A stretch of 64,000 nucleotides of DNA from NCBI RefSeq assembly GCF_964340395.1, contig NC_135563.1:13271651-13335650 (forward strand). The letters are read 5' to 3'. Source of the DNA: Glandiceps talaboti (lineage: Eukaryota > Hemichordata > Enteropneusta > Spengelidae). The notes beneath the pieces are model-generated. The model was given only the letters and a program-made list of their open reading frames with translations, searched no databases and was not told where the DNA came from. Within the stretch, counting starts at the first letter, position 1, and each line of letters begins with the position of its first letter. The position numbers and the translations under genes were made by a program. This document shows, piece by piece, positions 48,401-60,417 of the stretch.

Positions 48401-51400
48401 ATTTATTTAGTGAAGGCAATGAATCCATAATTGTTTGTTTTTTGTGTGAATTGAAATGAATACGCATTAGTAAAAATACACTGTATACATAGGAAATAGA
48501 TCAAACAACAATCGTACACATAGACAGAACACACGGTGTACAACAAAGAGAAGGAGACAGTGTGGTAAATAACAATCAGGTTGTTGAACATCACTAGAGA
48601 ATTAACGTACATATATAGTCATGCCTGTCACGTGCTTTTCAAAACATATCAATACTGCACATTCCTGTGTTATAACAAACCAACCTGAAAGAAATGGCTT
48701 GTTTATTCATTTGGTATTCCGATCAAAGATATACCATCAGCATCCTACTATGTTTCGAGTAGAGTACAACCTCCATCAAAGCTATTAAATACGAGCACGT
48801 TGTATCGATCACACCAACATCGAGTGGTGTATAGCCACCCTTCTTAAATACACACAAACCGACTAACGTCAAAACGTGCCATGCAAAGAAACATTCGGAA
48901 ATTAATACCAATGTAAATATGTAAAGCAAAATAGACGACGAACACAATTACATTACATTATTTGAGAACGACTGTCGCTTTCATATGGCCGGTGAAATTC
49001 CGCTCTCGTTGACCGATATAACTACTGTACATGTAAATAGTCTTACGCACATCCGTTGTGTATCAAACGATAGCATATTGAAAGGGAAAGTGGATCTCTA
49101 ACAATTATCTCAAAATTTATACCCTTTATGTTGGCGCGACAAGGCAGATGTTTGGTGTAAGTGGTTGCTAAGCAACCACTAGCGTCCATCACAATAAATG
49201 GCTGTTATAGAACACCGTCACTGTTGACGTCTTGAATAGGGTCAGAGATGCCGAACTGTTCATGAAACACGTTCATTATTAATTTCCAATATCATAATTA
49301 TGATTTGGAACAACTCCGTTGATTACAATAAGTGGGGATAAAACAACTTGGCACGTTTTAATGACATCCGTAGAATGTCGATCAAAATAAACACCGAAGT
49401 GACATTAGCACTTTACCACATCGATTTAAGACTGCCTACCTACCTTGTACATTAAACTCGTGGATGTAGAATTGCACGACTCTGTCGAAGACGGCGATCA
49501 CGACCACAAAATCTCGTTAAGGAAGTGTCATACTTTCGGTGCACTCTTGAAGACCAATAAGACGTAAGTGATCTGAATACATCCAAATTACATTGGATTT
49601 ACATATAATACATATATATGATGGTGAACTAGATATTTTGTGTACACACATGTAGTACTGGTTATCTCAATAAAGTTCACTGGATTTGAATATCCTGTAG
49701 CAACTCTAGCGTCATGATTTCTACAAAAGGATGTAGATTGAAAATTCTACCACAGGACAAAGTGTGATGACAGGTATTGGTGGCAACCATGCACAGCGAA
49801 GCGTGATCACAATATGCAATAGCCAATACCGGAATGCATTACGACACTACACTACTTAAGCAGATGGACTGCCCTCACTGTACACTTTATTACTATTTGT
49901 ATGCTTGTAACGAGCGTTTCACGGATGGCCAGCACTATACTACCTGTGCTGGCTTTACGATAGCGCAAACGCAAGAAGGAACCGTGCCTACGACTTTTTG
50001 AAGTTTGTATTTTAGAAAATGACTCGCAAAAGCTCATTTTCACGTTGGACCAAAATAAACCAAATTCCCAATTTTTACTTTTCAGATATCGGAGTTTTGA
50101 CTCTTTTGAAAGGCGAGGTTTTAACTTGGGATTTACATTAGAGAGGACAAAAAATTAATTAACCTGAGAATCGTGTAAAATGACATATTTTCTCAGGAAG
50201 ATCAAGCAGGAGGAGATCAAACTGTTGCCACGGTCGATTGTCTGAAAGCGAGGCGTGACAACATCCCCATCATCATATGCAAAAACGCGAGAGCGCCACA
50301 AGTGCAAAGTTTGCCCAGGGATGGGACTTGGGTATTTCTTCGGACAAAAAAACACCGGATTTCCTCTACATACTCGCGCTGTACTACTGATGTGGTCTTT
50401 TTGCATGTTTACGAAAGTAATACTATTATTAGTACTAGACGGAAGACCAGTCACTAATTAATGATAGAAAACACTCTGTCCTGCACGACGCACGACGTAG
50501 TTACTGTTTACTACCCAAGTCACTTATGGGTTTGCAAGATGGAGAATACTGTGTGTTATGACACGTACTTGGAAAAACATGATTCAAGACTCGGTACTGC
50601 AACAATACATGTCAACTACAGTCATGATGACCACGTGCAAGATGACAGCGCATTTCTTTGCGTTATCTAAACAAGTGAAGTTTTTTACACAACATTAACA
50701 ATCACCAGTCCCACACAACAATCATGGAACCAGACATTATTTATCTGCCACAGAACCATCAACCTTGGAGAATGAAAGTTATAAAGATAGAAACTGGTTT
50801 TTTTCTTAGAGCTTGGGTGGAAACTCGTCATAACACAGTGCAAGGTATTGTTCGAACAGACTTGCTTGAAGGAAAACTGGCAAATGAACACCAACAAGTG
50901 GTGCCCTCTTTTCTGACGATTGTGCGAACACCGCCCTACATACTAAGACACTGTATAAACTTCTATTGTTGTACGATTTACGGTAATATAGTAATGAGAC
51001 AGTCATACTTTCAGATGGTCATTAAAGGTTAAAATCACGTAAAGACATACTATCCAGTATCAAAAATCTTACCGTCGTGGTTCTCTTCATTGAGCGGTGG
51101 TATAGGTGCTGCTCGGTACTTTGTAGTCAAGCTCTAGCGATACACAACAAAACACGTACTCCAATCGTGCGTTGAATTAGTGCCTATTGGTGACCGCCTC
51201 AATATTCTCGAGTGGCCGAAAGAATGATATCTCGATACTTCTTACAAACACACCGGTAATTCTTCATTCACTACATCAGTTCAAGGAATGAAAAGGAACA
51301 AAGAAACGAAGAAAACTCCTTCAGCTGATCATGGGTCGGTGTCTTCGAAACTATCGCAAACTTCTACGCTCCCCGGCAAGCACTTATGATGGACGCTGGT

Positions 51401-52317
51401 CGAAGCATACTTCTCTGGCTGTACTCCATGTTTCACGTGAAATCCGATACTACTTATCACCACAAAGGTGTAATACAGAAGGTCATTGCGTTGTAATCTG
51501 TACAGTCGACGTTGGGAGTTTGCACCGCAGTGTAACAGCATTTAGTATTACATCTCACTACCATACTCTAACTAAGAATTGACCAATACCATCAGACCGT
51601 CAAACTTTTTCTGTTTATTTCCATTCAAAATATTTGTAGACATTGCAAATTCCAATTGTCTAATCACGCACGCGTCAACTACATTGATCACATATATCAA
51701 ATATCTATACGCCTGAAAAAGATGGCCAGTATACATGTTGATACTAAAACCACTCTTAATAACGCCTTGTATGTTCCTTATGATCATTGAATTCCAGAAG
51801 AAACACTTTTTTCCTCCATCGTTTCCTTTACATCTTGTTTAACAGTAGATGAAGCGCACATGCTGCACTGTCATATATTATCCATGACCTTCGTGACATC
51901 ATGGACATGACCTTCAGGTTTGGCAAATATTATTATCCCGAAAAACCTGTGACTTTGATATGACCTTAAGTGACACGGTTCGGTCGCATTACCAAAGGTG
52001 TACACTAGAGTGATGCTAACGGTTCAGTACGTTTGACATAATGGTATACTCGTAAGGTGAAGGCTGGGGTTTTCCTGGTACAACAAACATCTGCTGATTA
52101 AACTCCTGTAGACGAGTAGGTGACAGCCATAGATCTCAAACCTCGGTAAATTAGAATCAAAGGGTTGAACTTTGTCTTTCAAAGTGGAATCTTATATAAA
52201 CAAAGAGTCACCAACGTTATTCTAGAAACAATGGAAATGCTCCACTCTCTTCTATGGGACGACATGGTCATATAAAGTATCACAATCAAAGATATCACGC
52301 AATATTTCATTAAACCT
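45478..52317. other. Intergenic plus putative UROS 3' untranslated region
   Basis: No recognisable gene. Holds the X-box palindrome at 49160-49180. The stretch 51614-52502 may be UROS 3' UTR if the AATAAA read on the minus strand at 51619-51614 is its polyadenylation signal, which is unproven. A frame at 50724-51032 (102 codons) has a good ATG context but nothing else in its favour. Confidence 0.45.
49160..49180. promoter_or_regulatory. Perfect X-box-type palindrome (RFX site candidate)
   Basis: Two 10-base arms, AGTGGTTGCT and AGCAACCACT, flank a single A. The core GTTGCTAAGCAAC (49164-49176) fits the X-box half-sites recognised by RFX transcription factors. It lies about 35 kb upstream of MMP21 and 3.3 kb downstream of the UROS stop, with no recognised gene start beside it. 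Binding and function are inference. Confidence 0.45.
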
Positions 52318-52320
52318 GTC

Positions 52321-52353
<33 letters not shown>

Positions 52354-52442
52354 GTATGTATGTATGTATGTATGTATGTATGTATGTATGTATGTATGTA
52401 TGTATGTATGTATGTATGTATGTATGTATGTATGTATGTATG
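52318..52442. repeat. (TGTC)n-(TATG)n microsatellite in UROS 3' flank
   Basis: About eight TCTG units followed by about 22 TATG units. It begins only 60 bp past the UROS stop codon, so it is probably transcribed in the 3' UTR, where the RNA would read CATA and CAGA repeats. Confidence 0.95.
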
Positions 52443-52502
52443 TGAAGTACTAATACTGCCGTCACTATCCTTCATCACAGCTGTCATCCTCCTGGTTCCT
52501 AC

Positions 52503-52628
52503 CTAAGTCTGTGTGGATTCTAGAATTGAAGAGCAGAGAGCTTCAGGGTTTGGTTTTGGTGATGTACAAAACACTTGAAGTCCATCTTTTTCAAGTGCTT
52601 CCTTCGTTGTTGGCCCAATGGCAACGAA
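52503..52628 (-). CDS. UROS: Uroporphyrinogen-III synthase, last coding exon
   Basis: The acceptor TTTTCTCTTTCCTGACACAG precedes 41 codons and TAG (52505-52503). The peptide begins FVAIGPTTKEALEKDGLQVF and goes on through CTSPKPNPEAL to a Ser/Glu-rich end. This is the C-terminal block of the HemD/UROS family: the IGPTT loop, the K/R..L...G..V stretch, then the P.P.AL element and a closing helix. UROS cyclises hydroxymethylbilane to uroporphyrinogen III, the fourth step of haem synthesis, in the cytosol. The exon reads in phase 0 from its acceptor. Upstream exons were sought on the minus strand to the window end using the FFSPSG, PCGNLKRE and TSPRAVE motifs and not found, so this is a partial gene whose last intron may exceed 11 kb. 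Confidence 0.92.
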   Translation of the reverse strand, partial: FVAIGPTTKEALEKDGLQVFCTSPKPNPEALCSSILESTQT

Positions 52629-53934
52629 CTGTGTCAGGAAAGAGAAAACATACAAATATATATATATAATCGATCAAGGAACGTAAATGAATATATATGA
52701 ATATACAAAATACACACACACAAAGCGATAGCGTTACGTTTGTTTTTTTCATTTCTGCAACATATAAATGGTACATTCTTGTAAATGCGTTTTTTTATTG
52801 ACAAGGGGACTACTATCCCAAGGGCATATCTCAAAATTCCTATTCATGCAACTGTACATTTCAAAATACTGCTTTGTCGATCTTCAAGCTGAATAAATAC
52901 ATGTCTCTCCTTTCACTTATGTCCAAAAGACAGTTTGTAGCGAACTTAATACGTGAGAAATGATTTAAAGCTGAATGTTATCGACCCCTCCGATAATGCG
53001 CTAACAATTATCATGAGAAATCAATTATTTCTATGTGACCAGTAAACAATGTATGTATAATATAGAACTAACACCTGCCTTATTTTTTACAACTCTGCAG
53101 GTGTAATGCCCGCAGACAAGATCACCGTCTCAGATTGTTTTGTATGCATTTCTCCTACCCTAAAGTAGGCTAAATATTCAATAAGTTCTAAGTTTTAATC
53201 CCCTTATTAGATTGATCATTTTAAGGCATAAACTCACTTTCCTTATGCATGCTTAGTGAGGCAACAAAGTGGTGTAAAGATCTCCAGTGTTGAATGTGTA
53301 GACTAAGTTACTTGCGGCACAAGGATCACTTAGCTAGTTTGTTTTTCGTTTGGATTTGTTTGTAGCATGATACTCGAACTCCCCGGGAGAACTGTCAGTC
53401 AATGGTCTGATTGATGTTCCTTTGTTTTTAAGTATTTCCGTCAAATCTACAAACGTTAAGTGCATTATGGTGGACATTTTGCCTCCCGTGTTCTGTATTC
53501 GTTTCTTGGTACACAATTTCAGGTAGTGTTCAAGGAGCGTTTTACCTATATGATACTGTAAACTCGTCTGCATTTGTACTGTACCTCGAGTAAGAAGAAT
53601 GAGTAACCATACAATAACCGTGGCCATATGAAACTCGGCCTTCCATTAATTGTTTCCGGTCAGTCTATTACTTATTAGATTTTTACTGCTCTACCAGTAG
53701 CATTCAGGTTATGAGAATTCTGCGAATAAAGTTCATTGTCTTGGCAACCTTTTATTTTTTAATTGAAGGCAAGTTTCATTAAGTGGACTACACAAGAGAA
53801 CAAAGACACTTATATTTACAAACGATACGTCAATGTCAACTAATGGCAATATGACTGTGAACGGACAACCAGACTAAAATTTTGTTAACTTCACACGCAA
53901 TGGTCCGATTATTTGAAGTGGCAATGCTGAATTA

Positions 53935-53938
<4 letters not shown>
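52629..53938 (-). other. Probable UROS last intron, left part
   Basis: AT-rich sequence beginning with a strong polypyrimidine tract before the final acceptor. Contains the small open frame at 53334-53627. No UROS coding block recognised. Confidence 0.55.
53334..53627 (-). CDS. Small secreted-protein-like frame (97 residues)
   Basis: ATG start with a hydrophobic N terminus (MATVIVWLLILLTRGTVQMQ) that looks like a signal peptide, then a basic body (KTLLEHYLKLCTKKRIQNTGGK) with a single cysteine and a Lys/Arg-rich C terminus (SKRKTN). It could be a small secreted or precursor protein encoded inside the presumed UROS intron on the same strand. No family is recognised and no core promoter is visible; a chance frame is quite possible. 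Confidence 0.25.
   Translation of the reverse strand: MATVIVWLLILLTRGTVQMQTSLQYHIGKTLLEHYLKLCTKKRIQNTGGKMSTIMHLTFVDLTEILKNKGTSIRPLTDSSPGEFEYHATNKSKRKTN

Positions 53939-53995
<57 letters not shown>
53939..53995. repeat. (GT)n microsatellite
   Basis: About 28 GT units; potential Z-DNA. Separated by 28 bp from the trinucleotide array that follows. Confidence 0.97.
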
Positions 53996-53997
<2 letters not shown>

Positions 53998-54022
53998 AAA
54001 CCAAAGTGCTTGTCTCCTTCAA

Positions 54023-54023
54023 T

Positions 54024-54063
<40 letters not shown>

Positions 54064-54106
54064 AATGATAATGATAATAATGATAATGATGATGATGATG
54101 ATGATG

Positions 54107-54186
<80 letters not shown>

Positions 54187-54212
54187 GATGATGATGATGA
54201 TGATGATGATGT
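54023..54212. repeat. (GAT)n-(AAT)n-(GAT)n array
   Basis: About 13 GAT, mixed GATAAT, about 20 AAT, then about 10 GAT units. Poly(Asp), poly(Asn), poly(Met) and poly(Ile) frames through it are artefacts. Confidence 0.97.
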
Positions 54213-55328
54213 GTGTTGCTTTTTCATTTTTTCTATTTTTTGTACTTTTTAAAAGGAAAGGGGGAGGGGCACATACCGGTAACTAAAAGTTCGTCTGTAA
54301 ATTACGTCAAATATTACTAACTAGAAATATTATCCACATACAATGATATAACCAAACAGTACATGTCGATGGAAACGTAAACTGGCAACATTTCCCCAAC
54401 ACTGAATAATCTACGCAAGCCGAAGAAAAAACAAACATCTCTATATAAATGTAAGGGTGAACAATAACGATACAAAATCCGGATTTTGCACGGTGCATCG
54501 AACACAGATGTGGGTCAGTGTGACCGTGAAGAGATTCCTGTAAAGATAAGGTCAAATCCATCACACTTAGCACATTTGTACAAACGAAACAACAGGTAGA
54601 GTCTCCGATGTCCTCTAAAAGGTATACCACAATAGAAAGTAGAGTAAAGGATATAGACACAGTCTAAGTAAGGCAAGGAACTGTCTTTCAAAATATTTAA
54701 AAGGTAAAAGGAACCCCTATGTACATTTACAACGATATTGCCTTATCCGGTTTGATCTCGCTACTGACTTGAAGTCTTGGGGTATAGGGTGACGGTTGTA
54801 AGTCGGTCATTTATTACATTTAGGGGAAGAGCATTTGTTACCATTACATATTAAAATTCCGTCCTAGGAATTTCGTCTGTTTTTCATGTAAGAAAAGACG
54901 CGTTGCACGGACTCAAAACGATATTTTTTTCATAGCATTTCAAGTTGAAAACACTTATGTCAGAGTCAGAAACATTTTAATTCCTATTTATGCAATAATG
55001 AACTTATGGAACTTCTTTCCATAAACCCCTCTATGACTTCGACCTTTGAAACGCTCCAAACCACCATGTGGCCCTTTGTGTGCAAAATCCACAGGGGTGG
55101 GGGGATACGATTTCGCTATATATATATATCTTCGACTGTAAAGAAGGGGCGGGAGAAGATATGATTTCGCTATTTCTTCGACTTTAAAGAAAACACAAAT
55201 TTTCTTGTTTCAACGCCAAGGAGGGATTTAAACCTTCCTTATATATGACAACACAACCTTACAATAAACATCATCTGGCCTCTGCCAAAAAGAAGGGTAC
55301 TGCGTAATACCATCTACCTAAAAAGATA
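54213..55328. other. Non-coding, nothing recognised
   Basis: AT-rich, presumably within the UROS intron. Minus-strand frames at 54307-54660 look like chance (Cys/Val/Phe-rich, no motif). A near-duplicate pair (GATACGATTTCGCTAT at 55105 and GATATGATTTCGCTAT at 55159) is the only local repeat. Confidence 0.5.
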
Positions 55329-56250
55329 GTATAGGTTTGGTACATACTCCGTGTACCTATAGTATGGGTTTGGTACATACTCCGTGTACCTATAGTATGG
55401 TTTTGGTACATACTCCGTGTACCTATAGTATGATTTTGGTACATACTCCGTGTACCTATAGTATGGGTTTGGTATATACTCCGTGTACCTATAGTATGGT
55501 TTTGGTACATACTCCGTGTACCTATAGTATGGGTTTGGTACATACTCCGTGTACCTATAGTATGGGTTTGGTACATACTCCGTGTACCTATAGTATGGGT
55601 TTGGAACATACTCCGTGTACCTATAGTATAGGTTTGGTACATACTCCGTGTACCTATAGTATGCTTTTGGTACATACTCCGTGTACCTATAGTATGGGTT
55701 TGGTACATATTCCGTGTACCTATAGTATGGGTTTGGAACATACTCCGTGTACCTATAGTATAGGTTTGGTACATACTCCGTGTACCTATAGTATGGTTTT
55801 GGTACATACTCCGTGCACCTATAGTATAGGTTTGGTACATACTCCGTGTACCTATAGTAAGGGTTTGGTACATATTCCGTGTACCTATAGTATGGTTTTG
55901 GTACATACTCTGTGTACCTATAGTATGGGTTTGGTACATACTCCGTGCACCTATAGTATGGGTTTGGTACATACTCCGTGTACCTATAGTAAGGGTTTGG
56001 TACATACTCCGTGTACCTATAGTATGGGTTTGGTACATACTCCATGTACCTATAGTATGGGTTTGGTACATACTCCGTGTACCTATAGTATGGGTTTGGT
56101 ACATACTCCGTGTACCTATAGTATAGGTTTGGTACATACTCCGTGTACCTATAGTATGGGTTTGGTACATACTCCGTGTACCTATAGTATAGGTTTGGTA
56201 CATACTCCGTGTACCTATAGTATAGATTTGGTACATACTCCGTGTACCTA
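55329..56250. repeat. 33-bp minisatellite, about 28 copies, with 132-bp higher-order period
   Basis: The unit contains TATAGTATGGGTTTGG then TACATACTCCGTGTACC. Because 33 is a multiple of three and the unit lacks stops, frames of over 300 codons stay open on both strands; these are not genes. Each unit carries an inverted pair GGTACA...TGTACC able to form a small hairpin. Variant units recur exactly 132 bp (four units) apart: TTGGAACA at 55601 and 55733, GTGCACC at 55813 and 55945, GTAAGGG at 55857 and 55989. Confidence 0.97.
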
Positions 56251-57719
56251 TATTTCATACTGTATTTGTTGCTGAACCTGGCTCTTGCACGCTATAATAA
56301 ACTATAAACTATACTAGCCAAAGGTACTTGCATCATTCTGTATATAAACAAATATTTGTTTTGTTGTAGTAAGCTTATATGACCAATATCATACTATGAC
56401 AAATATTTTTTTTAAATATACAAATTGATTCAAGTGCCTGTGGTACCAGCAATAGCTTAGTTCAGCTTTTATGCATTATAATTATTTTCTGTAAAACAAC
56501 CGAGTTAATGTCAGTTTGGACTACAACGGAGACTCGGTGAACGATTGATGAACGTTTTACTCCTTCCAGTTGGAGGTTTGTTAACACTAAAATCCGAGTC
56601 TGGTACAAGTTGATGTAAACTCAACGTAAGACCAGATTCCTAGCCCGATCCCAATTATATCTCCATCTCGGTCATACTGTCTTTCAACTTAATTTATTGA
56701 CACTAAAGGGACATAGTAAACAAATCAACCCGAAGACGTTGCCCCAGACAGAAATTTAAAGCCGTAAAATATAGCATTGTCTGGGACCCTGATCACTGTA
56801 AGATTTTGTGTAAACTAAACGCAGTTTTGTCAAGTCCTAGCAACTAGTGTAAAACACAGAGAGTGTTTGGTATGTCGTAAAAATATAAGCATTGCAAATA
56901 AAAGTTTCCTAACATTCCTAAATCTCTGTGTGGAAAACATTTCTCAATGCAGAAAAATCAAAGGATTCTAAAAGAGAAAAAATACCGAATTTGTTGATAT
57001 TTGAATAGCTTTAAAACTCGCTTTAGGCGAGGACACAATAAATGGAATAGAGATAAAATGTTTGAATGCATGTTTGTTTTATCTCATTCAGTGCAGTGGA
57101 GTATTTCAATGGGAGTCTTAGTAAGTCGTTGAGCATTTTAACACCTGCAATGGTTTGTTAAATCTGAAACGACTATATGACATCTGGTCATCACCTGTAC
57201 AATGTTGTGTTTCGATTACAGAGGGTGGAACACGTTGACACTGTGCAATAAGTTGTTGACTTTTGCAGTGATATGTTACTGGGTGTATTTGCAAACAGTA
57301 GAGAGAGTAGACAAGGGGACAAATGACTTTAATAGTTAAGTACTTACCTGTGGTTATTTCAAGCTCACTGAAAACACAACTTGACAACTGCCATTACAAG
57401 AGAACAAACAGCCTAACATTCGTTCAGTGTCAATCAAAATTCCTACAAAGTCACTCAAACAGACCCGTCTGTCTGTCTGTCTGTTAACAAGGGGAGGGGG
57501 AGGTTGTTCAAGTTTACTGTTCAAAATATCATTTTGATTTAGTAGTAATACTGCAAAAGGAATAATGTGCCATTTCGTGGATACCTTACACACTAGTATG
57601 ATTACATACTACCTTACTAATACCACTGCAAAAGGTCAAGGTTTTAAACTATGTAGTCTGTCCACCTTCTAAGACTTCAGTAGATTACTGTGAACCTATT
57701 CATTTTGCCACTAAACTCA
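56251..57719. other. Non-coding; one isolated perfect donor site
   Basis: No coding block recognised. On the minus strand CAG|GTAAGT at about 57352-57344 is a perfect donor; the phase-0 reading before it contains a stop, so it cannot be the exon preceding the UROS end. A short (GTCT)5 lies at 57466-57485. Confidence 0.45.
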
Positions 57720-57990
57720 TTTTATCTGAAAAAACTGCTTGCACCAAAAGTTTTTTCTAATTAATAGACAAAAGTGATGTTTCTATTAGTACAATCACAC
57801 TTGTGATAGAATGCCTCTGGTAAAATGCACTGTCACCAAATTCTGTAATTTTTATCTGCAAAACAGTTTGCACCAAAAAGTTTATCTAATTAATAGCCAA
57901 ATGTGATGTTTCTATTAGTACAATCACAGTTGTAAAAAACACCCTTGGTAAAATGTACTGTCTCTAGAATTCTATCATTTTTATCTGTCA
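57720..57990. repeat. 130-bp tandem duplication, about 2.1 copies
   Basis: TTTATCTG begins copies at about 57721, 57851 and 57980. Within the first two, GCACCAAAA, TCTAATTAATAG and GTGATGTTTCTATTAGTACA recur in the same order. Confidence 0.9.
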
Positions 57991-58821
57991 AAACAAATTA
58001 GCATTGATGTATTAACAACTGTCTTTCCACTAAACTCTTGTGCACCAGAATATATCTGTCTACAGTAGGTGAAAGTATCAACATGTTTCATATATACCTA
58101 CCAGACCACCTATGTCAACAGAACTTGTACAACTACTATATTTATTGCGTTTGATACTGTGGTAGTTTTAAGTTATAACAATACATAGTGTAGATGGCTA
58201 TTCGATACCTTGATGACATCAGTCAAAGAAGTGGTGACAGACAACAACCAAATGGAAGGCAAATAAATGTTAAGTTTGTATATTACTGACATTTACTGTA
58301 TTGTGATTTGAAAGAAATGGTTGGCTTAATTTTATAAACATACATGGTCACAGTATTTTCAATGATGAATGTACATGACCACAAACTTAGCAGTTCCTAG
58401 CTTTGTCAATTCTGCTCATTGTGCTATCTCAAGACGAGAGACCATAGCAATATTGGGTGGTCGTACCCTTTATTTCAAAGACATGCAATCTCAAATACAC
58501 AAACATAATAAAACTTACTTACATGTACATGAAAACATGCATACATAGAAATAGTAGATTATTTTTTCATAGTGACATCAAGAATAGACCTCCCAAGCTT
58601 CCAGCATTTAAAGGGTCAGAACGCAATCCCCAGGTTCTCTCACTAACAATACTGAGTGGAGCCATAAGGATGAGTTGGGGTTATTCTTTTGTCCTACACC
58701 AACTTTTTTACAGCTCTGCCAGGCAACTATTTTTCATTCCTAAATTTTAAACATCCATATCATTCACCCATCCATTCACATGCACACACCTACAATCACA
58801 TATGCACACACAGCTGAAACA
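57991..58821. other. Non-coding, nothing recognised
   Basis: No gene or repeat identified; the open frame at 58457-58750 has no recognisable similarity. Confidence 0.5.
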
Positions 58822-59022
58822 TACATACATACATACATACATACATACATACATACATACATACATCCAACCATCAAGTCAGCCATACACCCCACATACA
58901 CACACAGCATGCACACACACGTGCACACACACACACACACACACATACATACATACATACATACATACATACATACATACATACATACATACATACATAC
59001 ATACATACATACATACATACAT
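58822..59022. repeat. (CATA)n and (CA)n compound array
   Basis: About 11 CATA units (58822-58864), an imperfect CA-rich middle (58890-58944), then about 19 CATA units to 59022. The Tyr-Ile-His-Thr frames on both strands are artefacts. Confidence 0.97.
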
Positions 59023-60414
59023 AACCAATGTACATACAACCAACCAGCGAGGCCGGCACCCAGCCTTTGTTCTAACTTCTATCTTCACTTCTACTCATTC
59101 ATCCCTTCTGTTTAGCCTATTCATTTCACACAGTTGTATAACACATTCAAGTTGTATATCGATACACAAGTTTGTAACAGTGCACGATATCTACAGGCTC
59201 ACTGATTTCCGAGATTCTTACAAAGTCACATACACTGTTGTAGCATGTTTAGATGGTGATTAAGCACCATGGCGACTGTTATGGGCTAGTCGGATGTTTT
59301 ATTGTCACACTCAATGGCACCGTACTATTGAGGCTAACAGTGTTTGAAATAATCAAGCAGTTATTTCTATCTTGTGTCACAAATGTGGTCTATTCGACCA
59401 TTGAACACGTGTGAATCTGCACGGTGCACATTGTCCCCTGCTGAGTTCACCAACTCGTGTCACTCAGCGAGAATCACCGTATTTCCCAAATATATATATA
59501 CTAGTATATATGAATTTATATCCTGTCCCTTGTAAATATTGAAAAGATCTCCAGTTCTATACATCATCAAATGTATAGGTAATAAATGGTGAAGTAATTA
59601 GTTTCAAAACATACATGAAAATGCAAAAATTCTGGAATGTCTTATAGTAGGTTGGGGTCACACCTAAGCAGCCATTTGCCAATAGTTCTTATAGACATTT
59701 ATAGAGTTATACTGAAAGGTACACCAGTGATGTATCGATTTCATTTCAACTTTGTCAGAAGACTTAGTGACAGTAAGACCAAATTGATGAATAAAATTAA
59801 ACAAACATAACGTCAGCATGCTCATTTTTTCACTTGACAAGATGTAAGTTATTCTCCACTTTCAGGAAAGTGTCTGACTTGGGTAGGGTTCAAGAAAAAT
59901 GTCTGACTAGGCAGTTTTGTTTTAAAATATGGAGAAAGTAATTCTGGAGCAATATATCAGAGGGAAAAGAAGAAACTCATGCTTGTGAGTGTTTACAGAT
60001 AAATCTTATACATTTCGAAAAACTCTGAATTATATTGGAAAGTATAATTTCTTTTTGATCTGATCATACAAACTTTAAAAGAGAAAGACACGAGGAAAAG
60101 AGGAGAGTGAACTCATCATTTTAACTTTGTCTTAGGATCTGATCGGAATGTCACATATAAGTTTACTATTTTGGCAATTTCCAACACATGGTAGTACTTG
60201 GTATACCAGGTGCAGTCCTATTCAATACCGATTTTTTATGGAGTGATGACACAGACTTGGGATGTTTTATCCGGCATGTAAGACGAAAGGCTCTCTGTTG
60301 ACAGTTTGATTATAATTAGAGTGTGATTTATAGGATCTTTTGGCTTTGGTCTTGTAGTCGGCAACTAGTACTCTCTGTATGCTTCATAGCCAAAGGAATT
60401 ACTTAGTAGCTGCA
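59023..60414. other. Non-coding, nothing recognised
   Basis: AT-rich spacer with no identified exon, RNA gene or repeat. Confidence 0.5.
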
Positions 60415-60417
60415 GAC

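Noticed and set aside
50724-51032. 102-codon plus-strand frame with good ATG context
   Set aside because: No recognisable domain, and an antisense frame of similar quality overlaps it.
53874-54286. Poly-Asp/Asn, Met/Ile and Leu/Ser frames
   Set aside because: Produced by the GT and GAT/AAT microsatellites.
55271-56275. Three overlapping open frames of over 300 codons
   Set aside because: They come from the 33-bp minisatellite, whose stop-free unit is a multiple of three; no non-repeat coding sequence adjoins.
57344-57593. Minus-strand exon candidate ending at a perfect CAG|GTAAGT
   Set aside because: The reading that would join the UROS last exon in phase contains a stop before the donor, and no UROS motif is present.
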